A program made the position numbers and the translations under genes. From positions 39,029,799-39,093,798 of the forward strand of contig CM026426.1 of the NCBI GenBank assembly GCA_014871385.1: a stretch of DNA of 64,000 nucleotides, written 5' to 3'. A model generated the notes under the pieces. It made no database searches and was not told the DNA's origin. It saw only the letters and a list, made by a program, of their open reading frames with translations. This DNA is from Ceratodon purpureus (lineage: Eukaryota > Streptophyta > Bryopsida > Pseudoditrichales > Ditrichaceae). Each line of letters opens with the position of its first letter. The stretch's first letter is position 1. Shown piece after piece: positions 11,216-21,761 of this stretch.

Positions 11216-11979
11216 TTTAGCTCGATTGGAGCTAAATGTTGGTTCAATTACAAAATATAACACATGACATCCCAGCAGTTTAGCTCGACTCGAGCTAAAC
11301 TGCAAGGGGCCCATGGTAGGGGTGGAGCAGTTTAGCTCGGCTCGAGCTAAACTGCAAGGGGCCCATGGTAGGGGTGGAGCAGTTTAGCTCGACTCGAGCT
11401 AAACTGGTGGGACGCCCACCATGATCCCCTTGCAGTTTAGCTCGACTCGAGCTAAACTACTTGGGGGCTTTACTGGGAGCTCTTTGGTTTAGCTCGAGTC
11501 GAGCTAAACTGAACACCTACTAGTAAAGTCCCCAAGCATTTTAGCTCGAGTCGAGCTAATTTGCTTGGGCTTCATAAAGGAGCACTCTCAATTTAGCTCG
11601 ACTCGAGCTAAATTGTAGGTGGATCTCCCGAGTAGGTTTCGGGAGATACACTTACAGTTTAGCTCGACTCGAGCTAAACTGAGAGATCTCTCTGCTGTAT
11701 CTCAGCAGTTTAGCTCAAGTCGAGCTAAACTGTAGGCAAAAGCTACTTTGTACTCTGCAGTATAGCTCGGTTCGAGCTAAACTATGAGTGGTCAAATTAG
11801 CATTTGGCTACAGTTTAGCTCGACTCGAGCTAAACTGTAGCAATTAATGAAATAATTTTAAAGTAATTTATGTTTTTAATCTTCTTTTATACATGGTGGA
11901 TGTGAGTTTAGCTCGAGTCAAGCTAAACTGTCACGCGATAATTGTCTTCCGCAAGCAGTTTAGCTCGACTCGAGCTAAA
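11216..11979. repeat. Array of 14 palindromes at about 52-bp pitch
   Basis: Copies start at 11216, 11279, 11331, 11383, 11436, 11488, 11540, 11592, 11658, 11709, 11761, 11814, 11907 and 11959. Ten of the 13 steps are 51-53 bp; the others are 63, 66 and 93. Each copy is 21 bp, 10-base arm TTTAGCTCGA, one central base and TCGAGCTAAA, and many extend by CAG/CTG to 27 bp. Spacers are about 31 bp. The two between copies 2-3 and 3-4 are identical, most others differ, and some recur inverted. The array lies immediately upstream of the first visible exon of the ParB/methyltransferase-like gene, in its promoter or first intron. A 52-bp pitch equals about five helical turns, so the copies would face the same side of DNA. 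Role unknown; iteron, partition-site or regulatory array are possibilities. Confidence 0.93.
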
Positions 11980-12389
11980 CTGAACTTGATTTTTGAGAGA
12001 TTGATTATGCAATTTGCAGCAATATTTAGTACCTCTCGGCCATTTTTACTCAAATCCCTCCGTTGTGAATCTGCTGCGACGTGTTCCGCCTGCAGAAAAG
12101 AAGGCATTTTGAATGGTCAGAACACGAATACGAGACTGTTACAATGGTTTCACATCCTATCACACTCGTTCCGGAATAAGCGGAAGACAATCGACTAAAG
12201 TGCTTCCAATAAGCCCAATACTCACATACTAATGCGACTGTAACTATAAATATCAAAATAAACCTATGTTGAAACTACAACACAATGCAAATGACATTGA
12301 TATGTAATACAAAATACAAGGAATATGCTATTGATTTTTTTTCTTATGGTACACACATGAACTCACACAAGCCTGTTGAGAACCACACA
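11980..12389. other. No gene recognised upstream of element A
   Basis: AT-rich DNA immediately beyond the last palindrome. Neither an earlier exon of the ParB/methyltransferase-like gene nor a terminal inverted repeat could be identified. Confidence 0.35.
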
Positions 12390-12660
12390 TTAAATCACAA
12401 ACATACACACACATACCGAAAACGAACAGAATTCAGAATTCGAAACCCAAGACAAACAGACAGAAGACGAACAAAATTCAGAATTCAAACACACACAGAC
12501 GCACAGAGCAGACGAACACAAACAGAATTCAACATTCGAACACACACAGAATACGAAAACAAGACAGAATTCTTCCACAGACAGACACACACATAGCACA
12601 TAAACAGTACGAACAGAAACAGACACACACAATTCAGAATTCAGTACGAAAATTACAGGA
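12390..12660. repeat. Degenerate CA-rich satellite with repeated GAATTC units
   Basis: Imperfect repeats built from ACAGAATTCAGAATTCGAA and CACACAGAC-like words continue for about 270 bp. Open frames through it on both strands are produced by the repeat and are not genes. Confidence 0.7.
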
Positions 12661-13308
12661 TGCTAATCCTAAACTAGCGAGAACATGCCAAAAAATTACA
12701 ATTGAACCCAAAAAGAAACAAAAAAACTCAATTGACAAAACCCTGAATTGAGATATTCAATGGAATTGAACTGAAAACTACAAAAAACGAGTAATGACGA
12801 CTTTGAAACGCACCTGAGACTTCTACTGCGCCGTGATTCTCCAAGCCGAATTCGACGCCGTGATTCTCCAACCCCAAGCCGAATTGGACGCCTTCGTACA
12901 CCGTCAACAAAGTCCGTAGTGGGAGAATAAAAAAAACTAAACCCTAAAGAACCATGAACAGCCCAATTACAAAACACCTGAAAAGCTCTGTACAAACCCT
13001 CGCACGAGCTCAAAACCCAATCAAGAAACACCTCAATCAACCTCCGCGCAAACAGACTTCACACCATAAAATACAGCTAAACCCTAAGCCGAAACTACAC
13101 CTAATAAAGAAGGCGCACAGCCTCTGCAAGAACCAAACTACTTCAAGGCGCTCACATGCTACGGTATACCCCCGGTACTCGCGCGTGCATAACTATCTCT
13201 CACTAACATGACACCTAAAAGGAAATGAATTCCCGCCACGACCAAAACCAGCGCGAAAACACCACAGACAAAGAAATGCAAAACAAAACAAACTGCGTGG
13301 ACAGGGTC
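12661..13308. other. No gene recognised; short internal repeats
   Basis: Contains a local duplication of CCGTGATTCTCCAA/CCAAGCCGAATT near 12830-12895. Open frames here lack recognisable motifs. Confidence 0.35.
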
Positions 13309-13380
13309 TGCGGGGGCCAGTGGCCGCGCCGCCAAATCGTGGGGCCCCGTCACCGCGGGGTTCGATGCCCCATCCCCGCG
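13309..13380 (+). other. tRNA-like sequence, possible tRNA pseudogene or SINE head
   Basis: A 72-nt segment opens with TGCGGGG and closes with CCCCGCG, able to form a 7-bp acceptor-like stem. It carries a B-box-like GGTTCGATGCC at 13359-13369, an A-box-like TGGCCGCGCCG at 13321, and is followed by a TTTTTT run (pol III terminator-like). The middle does not fold into a clean anticodon arm, so a functional tRNA is unlikely. Confidence 0.3.
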
Positions 13381-14145
13381 GGTTCAGATTTTTTATTTAT
13401 TTATTTTAACTTGTTATTTTAAGTTTCGTTCAACCAATATTTTTTTGCTTTTTTCAAATATATAAACGGAACTTTATTCTTACTCTTCTATAGAATTCCA
13501 AAAATATGAACCTCAATCTATGGAATCAAATGAATCCACTTACAACAATGATCATGATTGTTGTAGTATTAATATATAATATTGGTAAATAATCCTTTCA
13601 TTATCAATGTATGATTTATTAATAATCCTTTGAGATATACGAAGTTAAAATTTGTTCAAAGACATATTCAATTTTAATTACACAAGATTAAAGTTTAAAT
13701 AATATTTTGTAATTATATTACGAAAGCATCCAATATGAATACACTGTTAGAAATGAAAATTAGTTTACTTTACTCCAATTGGGAACATATTTACGTAAAT
13801 GTTATCATCATATTATTTTTAAAATACATCATAGTACAATTATGAATTAGAATTCTATTCCAAATAAATTCCGTGCAATTTTGAAGATTCTGGTAATTCA
13901 GAAGTCAAATACAAGCATGTACATAGATACCGCAATTTAAAAATTTAATTTTCATTACGGAATAATAATTTTAGTTATATCAAAATCACTGAATGGTATT
14001 ATTAATATTTGTAAGAATTGCGAGTGAAATATTGCAGTCCCTTTTTTTATTTTATTTGTATGAACCTGATTCGGATAGTGAGAAAGTGAAAATAACTTTT
14101 TATAGGAAGTTACTTTAAAGATAGATAGTGTGCTTCAGTCTCCTT
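13381..14145. other. AT-rich intergenic DNA, nothing recognised
   Basis: Very AT-rich sequence without supported open frames or repeats that I could define. Confidence 0.5.
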
Positions 14146-14149
14146 ATTG

Positions 14150-14325
14150 TTAACCCCATATGGTTTGGTAAACCTGCTTTTTCTTACCTTAAGAAGAATT
14201 CACCATGATGGCTCCAATAACTCACATGGGATTGGAGAACCATGTCCCTCAATGTGTAGTGAGAATGGGGTTGAGGTTGCCAACCCAATGTGAGTTCCAA
14301 TGAAAACCAAACAGGATAGGGAACT
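14150..14325. mobile_element. Possible MITE
   Basis: About 175 bp bounded by ATATGGTTTGGT and the inverted ACCAAACAGGAT. Nested inverted words (CTCACATGGGATTGGAG against CCAACCCAATGTGAG) give the element extended self-complementarity. The TIR style resembles Harbinger/Tourist MITEs. No target duplication could be confirmed. Confidence 0.35.
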
Positions 14326-15000
14326 CGTTATTTTAGGGTTCTGATGAAAAGTATTGGTAATTTTTTACAATGCTTCGAAACATGCTTGCATTAGGTGAAG
14401 TTGGTATTGCATTTTGATTATATTTGCATTCATATAAATTTATGAATGTACATTAGATTTTGATTTTTGAATTAACTAAATTTTAATCAATTCAATAACG
14501 TTCTACCTAAACAAATGCTTCTTCTAATTTTGTAATAATAATTTGTAATTATTTGACTAAAGCATCAAATTTAAATACACTATTTGCAATGATAATGAAT
14601 TTCATATACGCAAATTGGAAACATATTTACCTAAATATAATCATCATATTCCTAAAGTACATGTTAGTATCATAATTTAATTATAATATAATAATATAGT
14701 ATAGTATACTAAGGAGCCCCACCCTCCACGATGAGTTACAAGTGACTTGTTTCTAGCATCCAGTGAATTCTTGCCAACTCAATAATTTCAAGTGAGTTTG
14801 GGCCTTGCTGTGGGGTCCTCTTGGGTATGGTGGTCCCAGCGAGGAAAACTAGATTCCTTTCAAGTGGTCCACGATTTAGGTGCTCTGAACACCCCTATTG
14901 AAAAAGAAAGAAGAGAGTTGGGATTTTGGGTTTAAGGAGTTGTGGGTGTCGTAACTTAGGTTTGTTGTTTTTCAAGTTGTGAGTTGTGGAAGGACAAAGA
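14326..15000. promoter_or_regulatory. Upstream region of the methyltransferase gene
   Basis: AT-rich to 14710, then more balanced. It must contain the promoter of the gene starting at 15127, but no individual promoter element can be assigned with confidence. Confidence 0.3.
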
Positions 15001-15110
15001 TGTGAGTTGTGGAAGAAGAAAGAGTTGGAGTTGTGGAAGAAGAAAGAGTTGGAGTTGTGGAAGAAAAAGAGTTCTGAGTTCTAGAAGAAGAAAGAGTTCA
15101 AGAGGATTGT
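15001..15110 (+). repeat. Minisatellite in the 5' leader, about 24-bp unit
   Basis: Four to five imperfect copies of GAGTTGTGGAAGAAGAAAGA lie directly upstream of the start codon at 15127, so probably within the 5'UTR. Confidence 0.75.
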
Positions 15111-15126
15111 TGGGTCAGCTCTAGCT

Positions 15127-17211
15127 ATGGCGGCCGGCACTACGAGTACCGGCGATGGCCCAGCTGCATCGACAGGGCGTCAGGATCCTCCGGCTAACAA
15201 GTTGCTATACCTTCGGCCATCTTACTGGTGAGCTTTCTCAATCCAACCCACTTGGGTTATGTTTCTGTTGTTGAATGCTTTGGTCTAATGGCTGTGAGTT
15301 TTCGTGCATAGGCTTTCATGTTCAGCGTTGCATAATTACGCAGGAATTACTGTTCGTGTAACTCAGGGATTACTCGCAGATACTGCCCAAACGAAAGGGT
15401 TTGATGATGTTTAGGATTAGTGGAAGAGTTCAGGGTTTAAGGTTTAGGGTTTAGGGTTTTTGTTTCTTGACTTGGGCAGTGTTGGAAATGCCAGGGATGA
15501 GCGCTTTGAGGAGGAACAACATTATGAATGGTTCAAGGATTACTCACATTTTCGTCATCTGGTTTTGAAGCACATTAAACCTACTGATAAGGTGGTTTCT
15601 CTTTTCTGATTCTTGGTTTTGTGATGTTTAAGAATGTTGCTATTTCAGAATTTGCAGGATTTGGGATGTTGAAATTTTATGGAATGCGAGAAATGGCTAC
15701 AGGTGCTGGAGGTTGGCGCGGGCTCCTCAAGGTTGAGCGAAGACATGTACAGAGATGACATCCAGCACATCACGTGTACTGATTTGTCGAAAGTGGCCGT
15801 GGAACGCATGCGGGAGCGGTTCGTTGGTCTGCCAGGTCTTCTACTGTTTCCCATTCTGTTGCTGACATTCTCCTGCGAAGCTTTTCATCTCATACTGACC
15901 TAATTCACCCAGCTCTTCATCTTGTCAGGTATGGTAGCTGCCGAAGCAGACATGCTGAACTTGCCTTTTGACAATGAGAGCTTCGACGTTGTGATTGAAA
16001 AAGGCGCCATGGTTAGTTCCATTCTGACTCATGCCCACTCTCTCCCACTCCCTCCCACTCTTCTTAGGTTGTATATGGATTCTTGACGGCGATATGCAAT
16101 ATTTCGGAATTGGTTTAGTCCCGCTTCTTGACATGACCCTGACCCTGGCGGCATAGGATGTGTTTTTTGTGGACAGTGGTGATCCATGGAACCCACAGCC
16201 TGAAGCTGCAAACCGTGTTCGCGCCATGCTTGCGGAGGCTCACCGTGTCTTGACTCCCACCGGCGTTTTCATCACCATTGCTTTCGGCCAGGTGCTAATA
16301 CATGACCTTTCACATCTAGCTTACTCTCAAGTACTCCCATGTACATTTCATTTAACCCTTCTAAGTTTCGCAGCCCCATTTCCGAAGACCATTTTTCGAA
16401 GCAGAAGGGTTGACATGGAGCATGAAGTATGAAACATTCGGCGACAGTTTCCATTACTTCGTGTACTCTCTAGTCAAGGTACGACAACACATTTGATTAC
16501 CACCGAACTTATTTCCTTGCCAAAATTCATTCTGTCATGGTTTGAGCTAGGTCTCATCTGCCAGTCTTCTGAAATTAGGGAGAAGCACTCAAAACGAACC
16601 CTTACAGAAGTGGGCATGAGTGCACATATTTATATCATTATTTTATTTTATTTTTTTGGTCAAACAATATATGATAGGGTTGCAGGGATCCAAAGCTCTA
16701 TCTGGGAAATAGTTAAAATCTACTTGACGTACACATGCAATACGTTCTCCAAATAAAGTATGAAGACTAAAATGTCTAGCCATGTCTATCACTGTGAGGT
16801 TAAAACTGTTCATTCATCCCATATTTATATTAGAAGTTCCAACTCTGTAGAATACCAAATATACCATATGGATACATTAGATACTTTTCGAAAACATAAC
16901 CACTTCTAAAAAAATTATATGAAATGGAGTTTGGACTCTAAATTTCCATTTAAAATGTATAATTGGATTTGTGAAGATTTCTCCCATCTCTGTTTTAATA
17001 GCTGTTGGTTCCAGGTCCTTACAAATTACAGTACTTGGGTTCTGTTGCTTCTCCTTACTGTTGTTAATCTGAATTGCAGGGAACAAAAGATCCTAGCAAA
17101 TCTACTTCGCTTCAAAATGCGGTCCTTCCCAACGCGGTTGACATGGAACATGAGAACATGGACAGTGAGGATTATTTGTTAAAGTCTGGATTATCAGATG
17201 AGGAAGATTGA
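15127..17211 (+). CDS. eEF1A-lysine-methyltransferase-like protein (class I SAM methyltransferase)
   Basis: Seven exons (15127-15227, 15495-15591, 15703-15835, 15929-16011, 16157-16291, 16374-16478, 17080-17211) join through GT-AG introns to 786 bp, a 261-residue protein ending EED-TGA. The N-terminus carries the family YW-DERFEEEQHYEWF signature. Motif I is LEVGAGSSRLS (about residues 68-78), followed by the acidic residue of motif II in TCTDLS, ADMLNLPFDNESFDVVIEKGA (post-I/motif IV region), and a C-terminal FFEAEGLTWSMKYETFGDSF block typical of EEF1AKMT4/METTL13-related enzymes. These cytosolic enzymes methylate a lysine of translation elongation factor 1A. Length fits the family (about 250 residues). 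All splice phases agree and no lesion was seen, so this is the one clearly intact cellular gene here. The exact substrate is inferred from family. Confidence 0.88.
15431..15465. repeat. Interstitial telomere-type repeats in intron 1
   Basis: AGGGTTTAAGGTTTAGGG followed by TTTAGGG words gives about four imperfect copies of the plant TTTAGGG repeat within the first intron of the methyltransferase gene. It supports a plant-lineage origin. Confidence 0.7.
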
Positions 17212-18095
17212 GGAGTGTTGTAACATGGGTTTTTGGCAGAGTAGCTCATATATCAGAAATATAGCAGCTTCTGGATGATACTTTGCTGTGATGCAAATTG
17301 GATTAGATCAACCCAACCAGGAATGTGAGAAACTTACATAACTTGTGCATGCATATGCAACAGATATTCTGGGTCTTAGAACTAAACTAAGAGACAGGCT
17401 ACAGTTTAGTTTGCAAGAAAATGTAAGGGCTCTTCATGCCAACATGCCATGTAAACAGTTTTGCATTGAGAGTTATTTGAGAAGTAGAAAGAATTATGAG
17501 TGTTTGGACTAAGTTTGAAGAAGAGGATTCAACAACTTTTATCCCCTAAATGAATCTTAGATTTAAGTGAAATATCAAGTATTCTTCGTTGAATGAAAAT
17601 AAGGTTTGAAAATCAATGCACCTGAGGTCATCATTCTTTGATAAAATATGGATTTGTTATGAATTTTTAAAAGGGTGTTGGAGTTAAATCCTCAAAAACA
17701 CCACTAGACCATTTTATTATGCACCTAATCAATACCCAACTATCAACTCAGTTTCGTTGAAACACCACCATGTACCAAATTTATTATGACATTATATTTT
17801 CTTTAAAAAAATTGTTGAAGTTTTTGAAGTAGGAGTTAAAAATTTCATGCAGATAAGTTCACCTGAACTACTCACTAGAAATGGGCTCTTGTGCCCCCCA
17901 TCCTATTATGCAGCCATTGCAACAATCAATCTCTTAAAGCGGAAATCCGGAGTGCAGACAAGGAAATTACTTCAAATTACTCTGTATGGATCCAAAATAA
18001 GTTTGACTACTTATGTGATTTGGAAAGAGATATAAGAGAGGTGGAGAGCCCTCGCATAATAAGGGTTACAAATGACACAAGCCCATTACCGCTTT
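17212..18095. other. 3' flank and AT-rich intergenic DNA
   Basis: No supported gene. It includes the 3'UTR of the methyltransferase gene. Confidence 0.4.
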
Positions 18096-18450
18096 AAATA
18101 CCCATACCCCGGTTTAAACAACTTATTTTGTGCCCATTCTTCGAATTGAGACACGCCAATAGCTAAAAGGCCACTACAACATTCAATTATATTCCCTGCA
18201 CAACCTGGAATGCATGGTTCAATGAGCATCATCTCGCAACCACACGTGGAACAAAACCAAATTGTGCGCGCAGAAAGTCAAGATGTGGCAAATATGGTGT
18301 TGAAGCTGCGATGGTAATAATTGTACAGTAATGCATACTCTTCTTGTAACCACAGATTCTGTATTTTGTCCTCATTTCCACCTCACAAGTGATGGAACTA
18401 GATTCTGAGTAATCACTCACTTACACTACTCTTAAACCGGGGATGGGCGC
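18096..18450. mobile_element. Possible MITE, about 350 bp
   Basis: CCCATACCCCGGTTTAA near 18100 faces its near-complement TTAAACCGGGGATGGG near 18432 (one base missing). A further direct copy of the motif (CCCATTACCGCTTTAAA) lies just left of the first. The interior has no coding potential. Target duplication not established. Confidence 0.35.
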
Positions 18451-21427
18451 ACAAACTTCCAGTTTAAGTTTTAAGGTATAAACTGAGAACAAAACCCACA
18501 TTGCCTCAAAATCAATCATTAGCATATCTTACAAATGTAGGGAACAATTTTCCATTTTGGCATTGGACTACTAAACTTACCTTTTTGAGCATTACGCCAC
18601 TCTGTAACTTGTTTGCTTCTTTTCTTCTATATTTACGGCCTCTGTGCATATCGTATTTGTTCGTTATGTTGGGCCCTGCTTTTTAAGGACTCCAGCCTTG
18701 CCACCGGAGATGGCACCAAATGCACCCTATGTCAATAGCAGGTTTGTTCACCTTTGGAGGAATATTTAATTTTTTTGGAAACACTAGTGGGAAAATAAAT
18801 TGAAGCAATTGGGCAAATTTTCTCAAGGGATTAGACACTTTTCCCACTAGTGAAAATCAGGTCTATCTCCCAAAATTTTAATTATTCAGTTTTTTTTCAA
18901 AAAAAATACTAAAAAAATCCTTAATGGATTAAAAATAGAAAGTCATCACATAAAATAATTTTCCACATTTTTGTTTTTCCATGCTTAAAATTTGCAATTT
19001 TGGGTTTTTTATTTTTAGACTTGTTTATGAAGAAATCTGCTATCGACGTACGGTATGTACAGCCTTCACAACGCATCATAATACGAACCCAAGCATGCCA
19101 TAGCTCCCTCTTCAATCCTTTCCATCGCTTCCTTCTCTACTTCATTTTGAAAACCATCTACACTTTAAGCAATCCTTCTCACTATTCTCCCTACCGTTCC
19201 AATCATCTCAAATATCAAGGCAAGTTTGATGCCTTTGAAGAGCTCAAACAATACAATAGAGGAATTTGGGAGAGGGATATCAAGCATCAAATAGCCTTTG
19301 TTTTGACCGGTCATGGAGATATATGACTCACGTTCAACGTTGAATGAGCTTCTTATTTCTCCCATTAAAAACTATGTGCATGTTTCATTAAGTGCGTTGA
19401 TTGGCACATATATTTGCGCCAATGCAATTTTTGATAGTGTGGTTGAATGTTTTGGGTTAGCTCATGAGCTCAATTTAGGAATACAAAGTGTGAATTTAGA
19501 AAATTGGTATACAATGTATTAATTAAGGTTAATTTCTACTTCAGAGTATTGTTTTAAAACCAACATTTAATACAAATTACATGTTGCAAATTTTTGCTAT
19601 CTTCATCAAAACTATTTTAAAGGCGATCATATTTTTATTTAATTTAGCGCTATCAAAAAGAAACTAAATTTTTTAAATCAACAAGTTTAGAATAATCAAA
19701 CTTAGGGGCGTTTCAAAGCAAGGGCCAAGGGCTGAAGGCCTTGAAAATTCCTAAATGGTAGCACTTTTCGCAAGTTTTGGCGCGAAGAATGTGGCCCCTC
19801 AAGAAGAATTTAGGTCAAAAAAGAATAGAAACTCAAATTCTCGCTAAGAGACCGAACTCCTCTTCATTTAAAATATTTGGAAAATCGCCAATTCAATATT
19901 TTGATATTTTTCTAAAACTCCAAAACTTGACCTATAGACATAGTTTGGTCTTCAACAAAGTTTGGCCCTTGAGATGTGTGTGAAACTCCCTTTATGGTGG
20001 GATGACCTTAAATCGACCAAGAAATAAATTTAGTGTACTTGTAAGCTGGAAATATGTGATATGATGTTTTACGTTGATAGGAAAAAAAGTTCTCCGATGT
20101 ATGCATAATCTTGGACAATTGAATTGCTCGAACTCAATTTATTGTAAATTTTATAACTGAAAAGTGTCGTGACCCTTAACCAATCAAACACTCTAATGTA
20201 CAAATGAGGTACATCTATTTATTCACAATCTAGAAATTAGACCTGATCGGTTTTGGATTAGTGGTTGGTTTAACCCCTAAAGTTCCTTGACTATGTTTCA
20301 CCGAAAAGCGCTCCAAAACTGCCATTTCCAATGTAAAAAGCATGAATGACTACAAAATCATTCTTTTCTAATATTAACCGTATGATCTTCAATTATATTA
20401 ATGTAGTAGATAGCTCTAAAAAATTCATCATAATCGACCGTAGAGATAAGAAGATTATAGCGATTGAAATTTGAAAATAAACATTTTTGACATGATTTTT
20501 GACTAGGTCGAGACACCTTTAATTTTTTTTCCTTAGGTTTTTTGCAATATGGACTTTAGGTTTTTTGGTGCATAATAAAGAAGACTAAGTTAGCTACTGT
20601 ATTAAAAAAATTACAAACAAACAAAAAGTAGGATGTTGAAAACAATATTTTTATTGAATGAAATGCAAAAGCATGATAATTCATATTTCTTGTCTAGAAA
20701 TTTCGTTATTTCATAAAGTTCCAATCCAAATGGTCAAAGTAAAAATTTACGTACACCTTTTAAGTGTAAAAAAGAAAACTCCTAAAAAAAATTTATTTTA
20801 ACATTTATGAAGGAAAGAAGAATTTTTTTAGTGCACTGCCTTAAATGGTGAGAAAACTTTGATATCTTGTCGAGTGAACACTTTGTACTAAAAGTAGTGT
20901 TTTTTTGAAAAATTTCAAAGATGAAAACATGAAGTATTTATAGAAAAAATCTCAGAGGTAAAAGATATATTTAGCATGGCTGCCCAAACTGCCCACCAAG
21001 CACCAAATTTCACTTCGGATACCATAACTATTTTTTAAAATGTCTAAATGAAAAAAATTAGATTCCCTCAAAGTCCTTGTAACGGCAAACATTCACAAAA
21101 AATTTCAAAAAATATCCATCCAAATTGAAGTCACAGGTACATGTTCAAACTCCAAATGCGCCCCGAGTAGGCACATTTTCCTTTACGAGTTAAGGACATC
21201 CCACCCTAGTGCATATTTGCAAACCCTGATTTCATCAGAGCGGATGAGTTTGCGGAAAGAAATCAATTAGCAATACAGTTCTTGTATTTGTGTCAAAAAT
21301 TTTATTTTTTAAATTTTATTTTTGGAAATCAAGTTTAATGAAAATGGTATTAGTTCTAAGTGCAGAAGTGTCTGGGCAGGTGGAAACCTCTTTCCCCTGC
21401 TTTCTCAAGAGACTTTGGTGTGTGCTT
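18451..21427. other. AT-rich intergenic DNA, one small hairpin
   Basis: No supported gene. At 18782-18795 and 18839-18852, CACTAGTGGGAAAA and its exact reverse complement form a 14-bp hairpin stem around a 43-bp loop, perhaps a MITE remnant. Confidence 0.5.
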
Positions 21428-21761
21428 AATTGTACTTCCATTCAAACAAGACCAAGAAGAAAGTTGCCCAAGCTAAGACCCCGGAAAAAGCTGCGAGCAC
21501 CCTGATGGCATTCGACTCAACGTAGGCTGAGAAAGATTTATTCTGTACTCGCTCAGGTCTTTCAGTTTCTTGGAAGCATGTTCCTCCCAATGTCCCGATT
21601 ATTAGCTGGTAGCTTTGGTAGTCTGTTCTGTATTGCTGGTTCATTGGTTCACTCTTCTGCCCTGGACTCGTTCTGATGAGGGCTTGTACACTAACTTCTT
21701 GCAATGAATCTCAGTTGCTTCAAAAAAAATTTAAAAAAAAAATAATTGTACTTCCATTCAA
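21428..21761 (+). mobile_element. Poly(A)-tailed retroposon or processed pseudogene fragment
   Basis: An 18-bp perfect direct repeat AATTGTACTTCCATTCAA flanks the insert (21428-21445 and 21744-21761). The 298-bp insert ends in an A-rich tail (21721-21743). This is the signature of LINE-mediated target-primed insertion. The insert begins with an open frame reading TKKKVAQAKTPEKAASTLM and ending in TAG, followed by what looks like a 3'UTR. It is therefore probably a 5'-truncated retrocopy of a cellular mRNA encoding a basic protein (ribosomal-protein-like composition, not identified). Confidence 0.8.

Larger units (their letters stand above)
4226..11979 (-). mobile_element. Element A: palindrome-rich multi-gene unit, candidate large DNA element
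   Basis: This unit is defined by at least 23 copies of one 21-bp palindrome (10-base arm TTTAGCTCGA or a variant, one central base, reverse-complement arm), spread from 4272 to 11979 and not seen elsewhere in the window. Inside it, two minus-strand genes run from about 11170 to 4714: a ParB/DGQHR-like plus DNA-methyltransferase-like gene and an FCP1/NIF phosphatase gene. All copies outside the array lie in introns or spacers. Both genes are broken by in-frame stops. I found no terminal inverted repeats or target duplication, so the ends are only the outermost palindromes and mobility is an inference. It could instead be a host multigene locus invaded by palindromes. Confidence 0.45.

Noticed and set aside
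11216-11979. CRISPR array (21-bp repeats, 31-bp spacers)
   Set aside because: The numbers look similar, but this is intron-bearing eukaryotic DNA with no cas-like genes, two spacers are identical and others are inverted copies of each other, and the same repeat is dispersed in introns.
12390-13040. Genes in the open frames around 12.3-13.0 kb
   Set aside because: The frames follow CA-rich and GAATTC repeat units on both strands and have no coding features.
19703-21167. Non-autonomous DNA transposon with GGGGCGTTT...-like ends
   Set aside because: Only about nine bases match between the proposed ends (GGGGCGTTTCAAAG against GGGGCGCATTTGGAG) and no target duplication was found.
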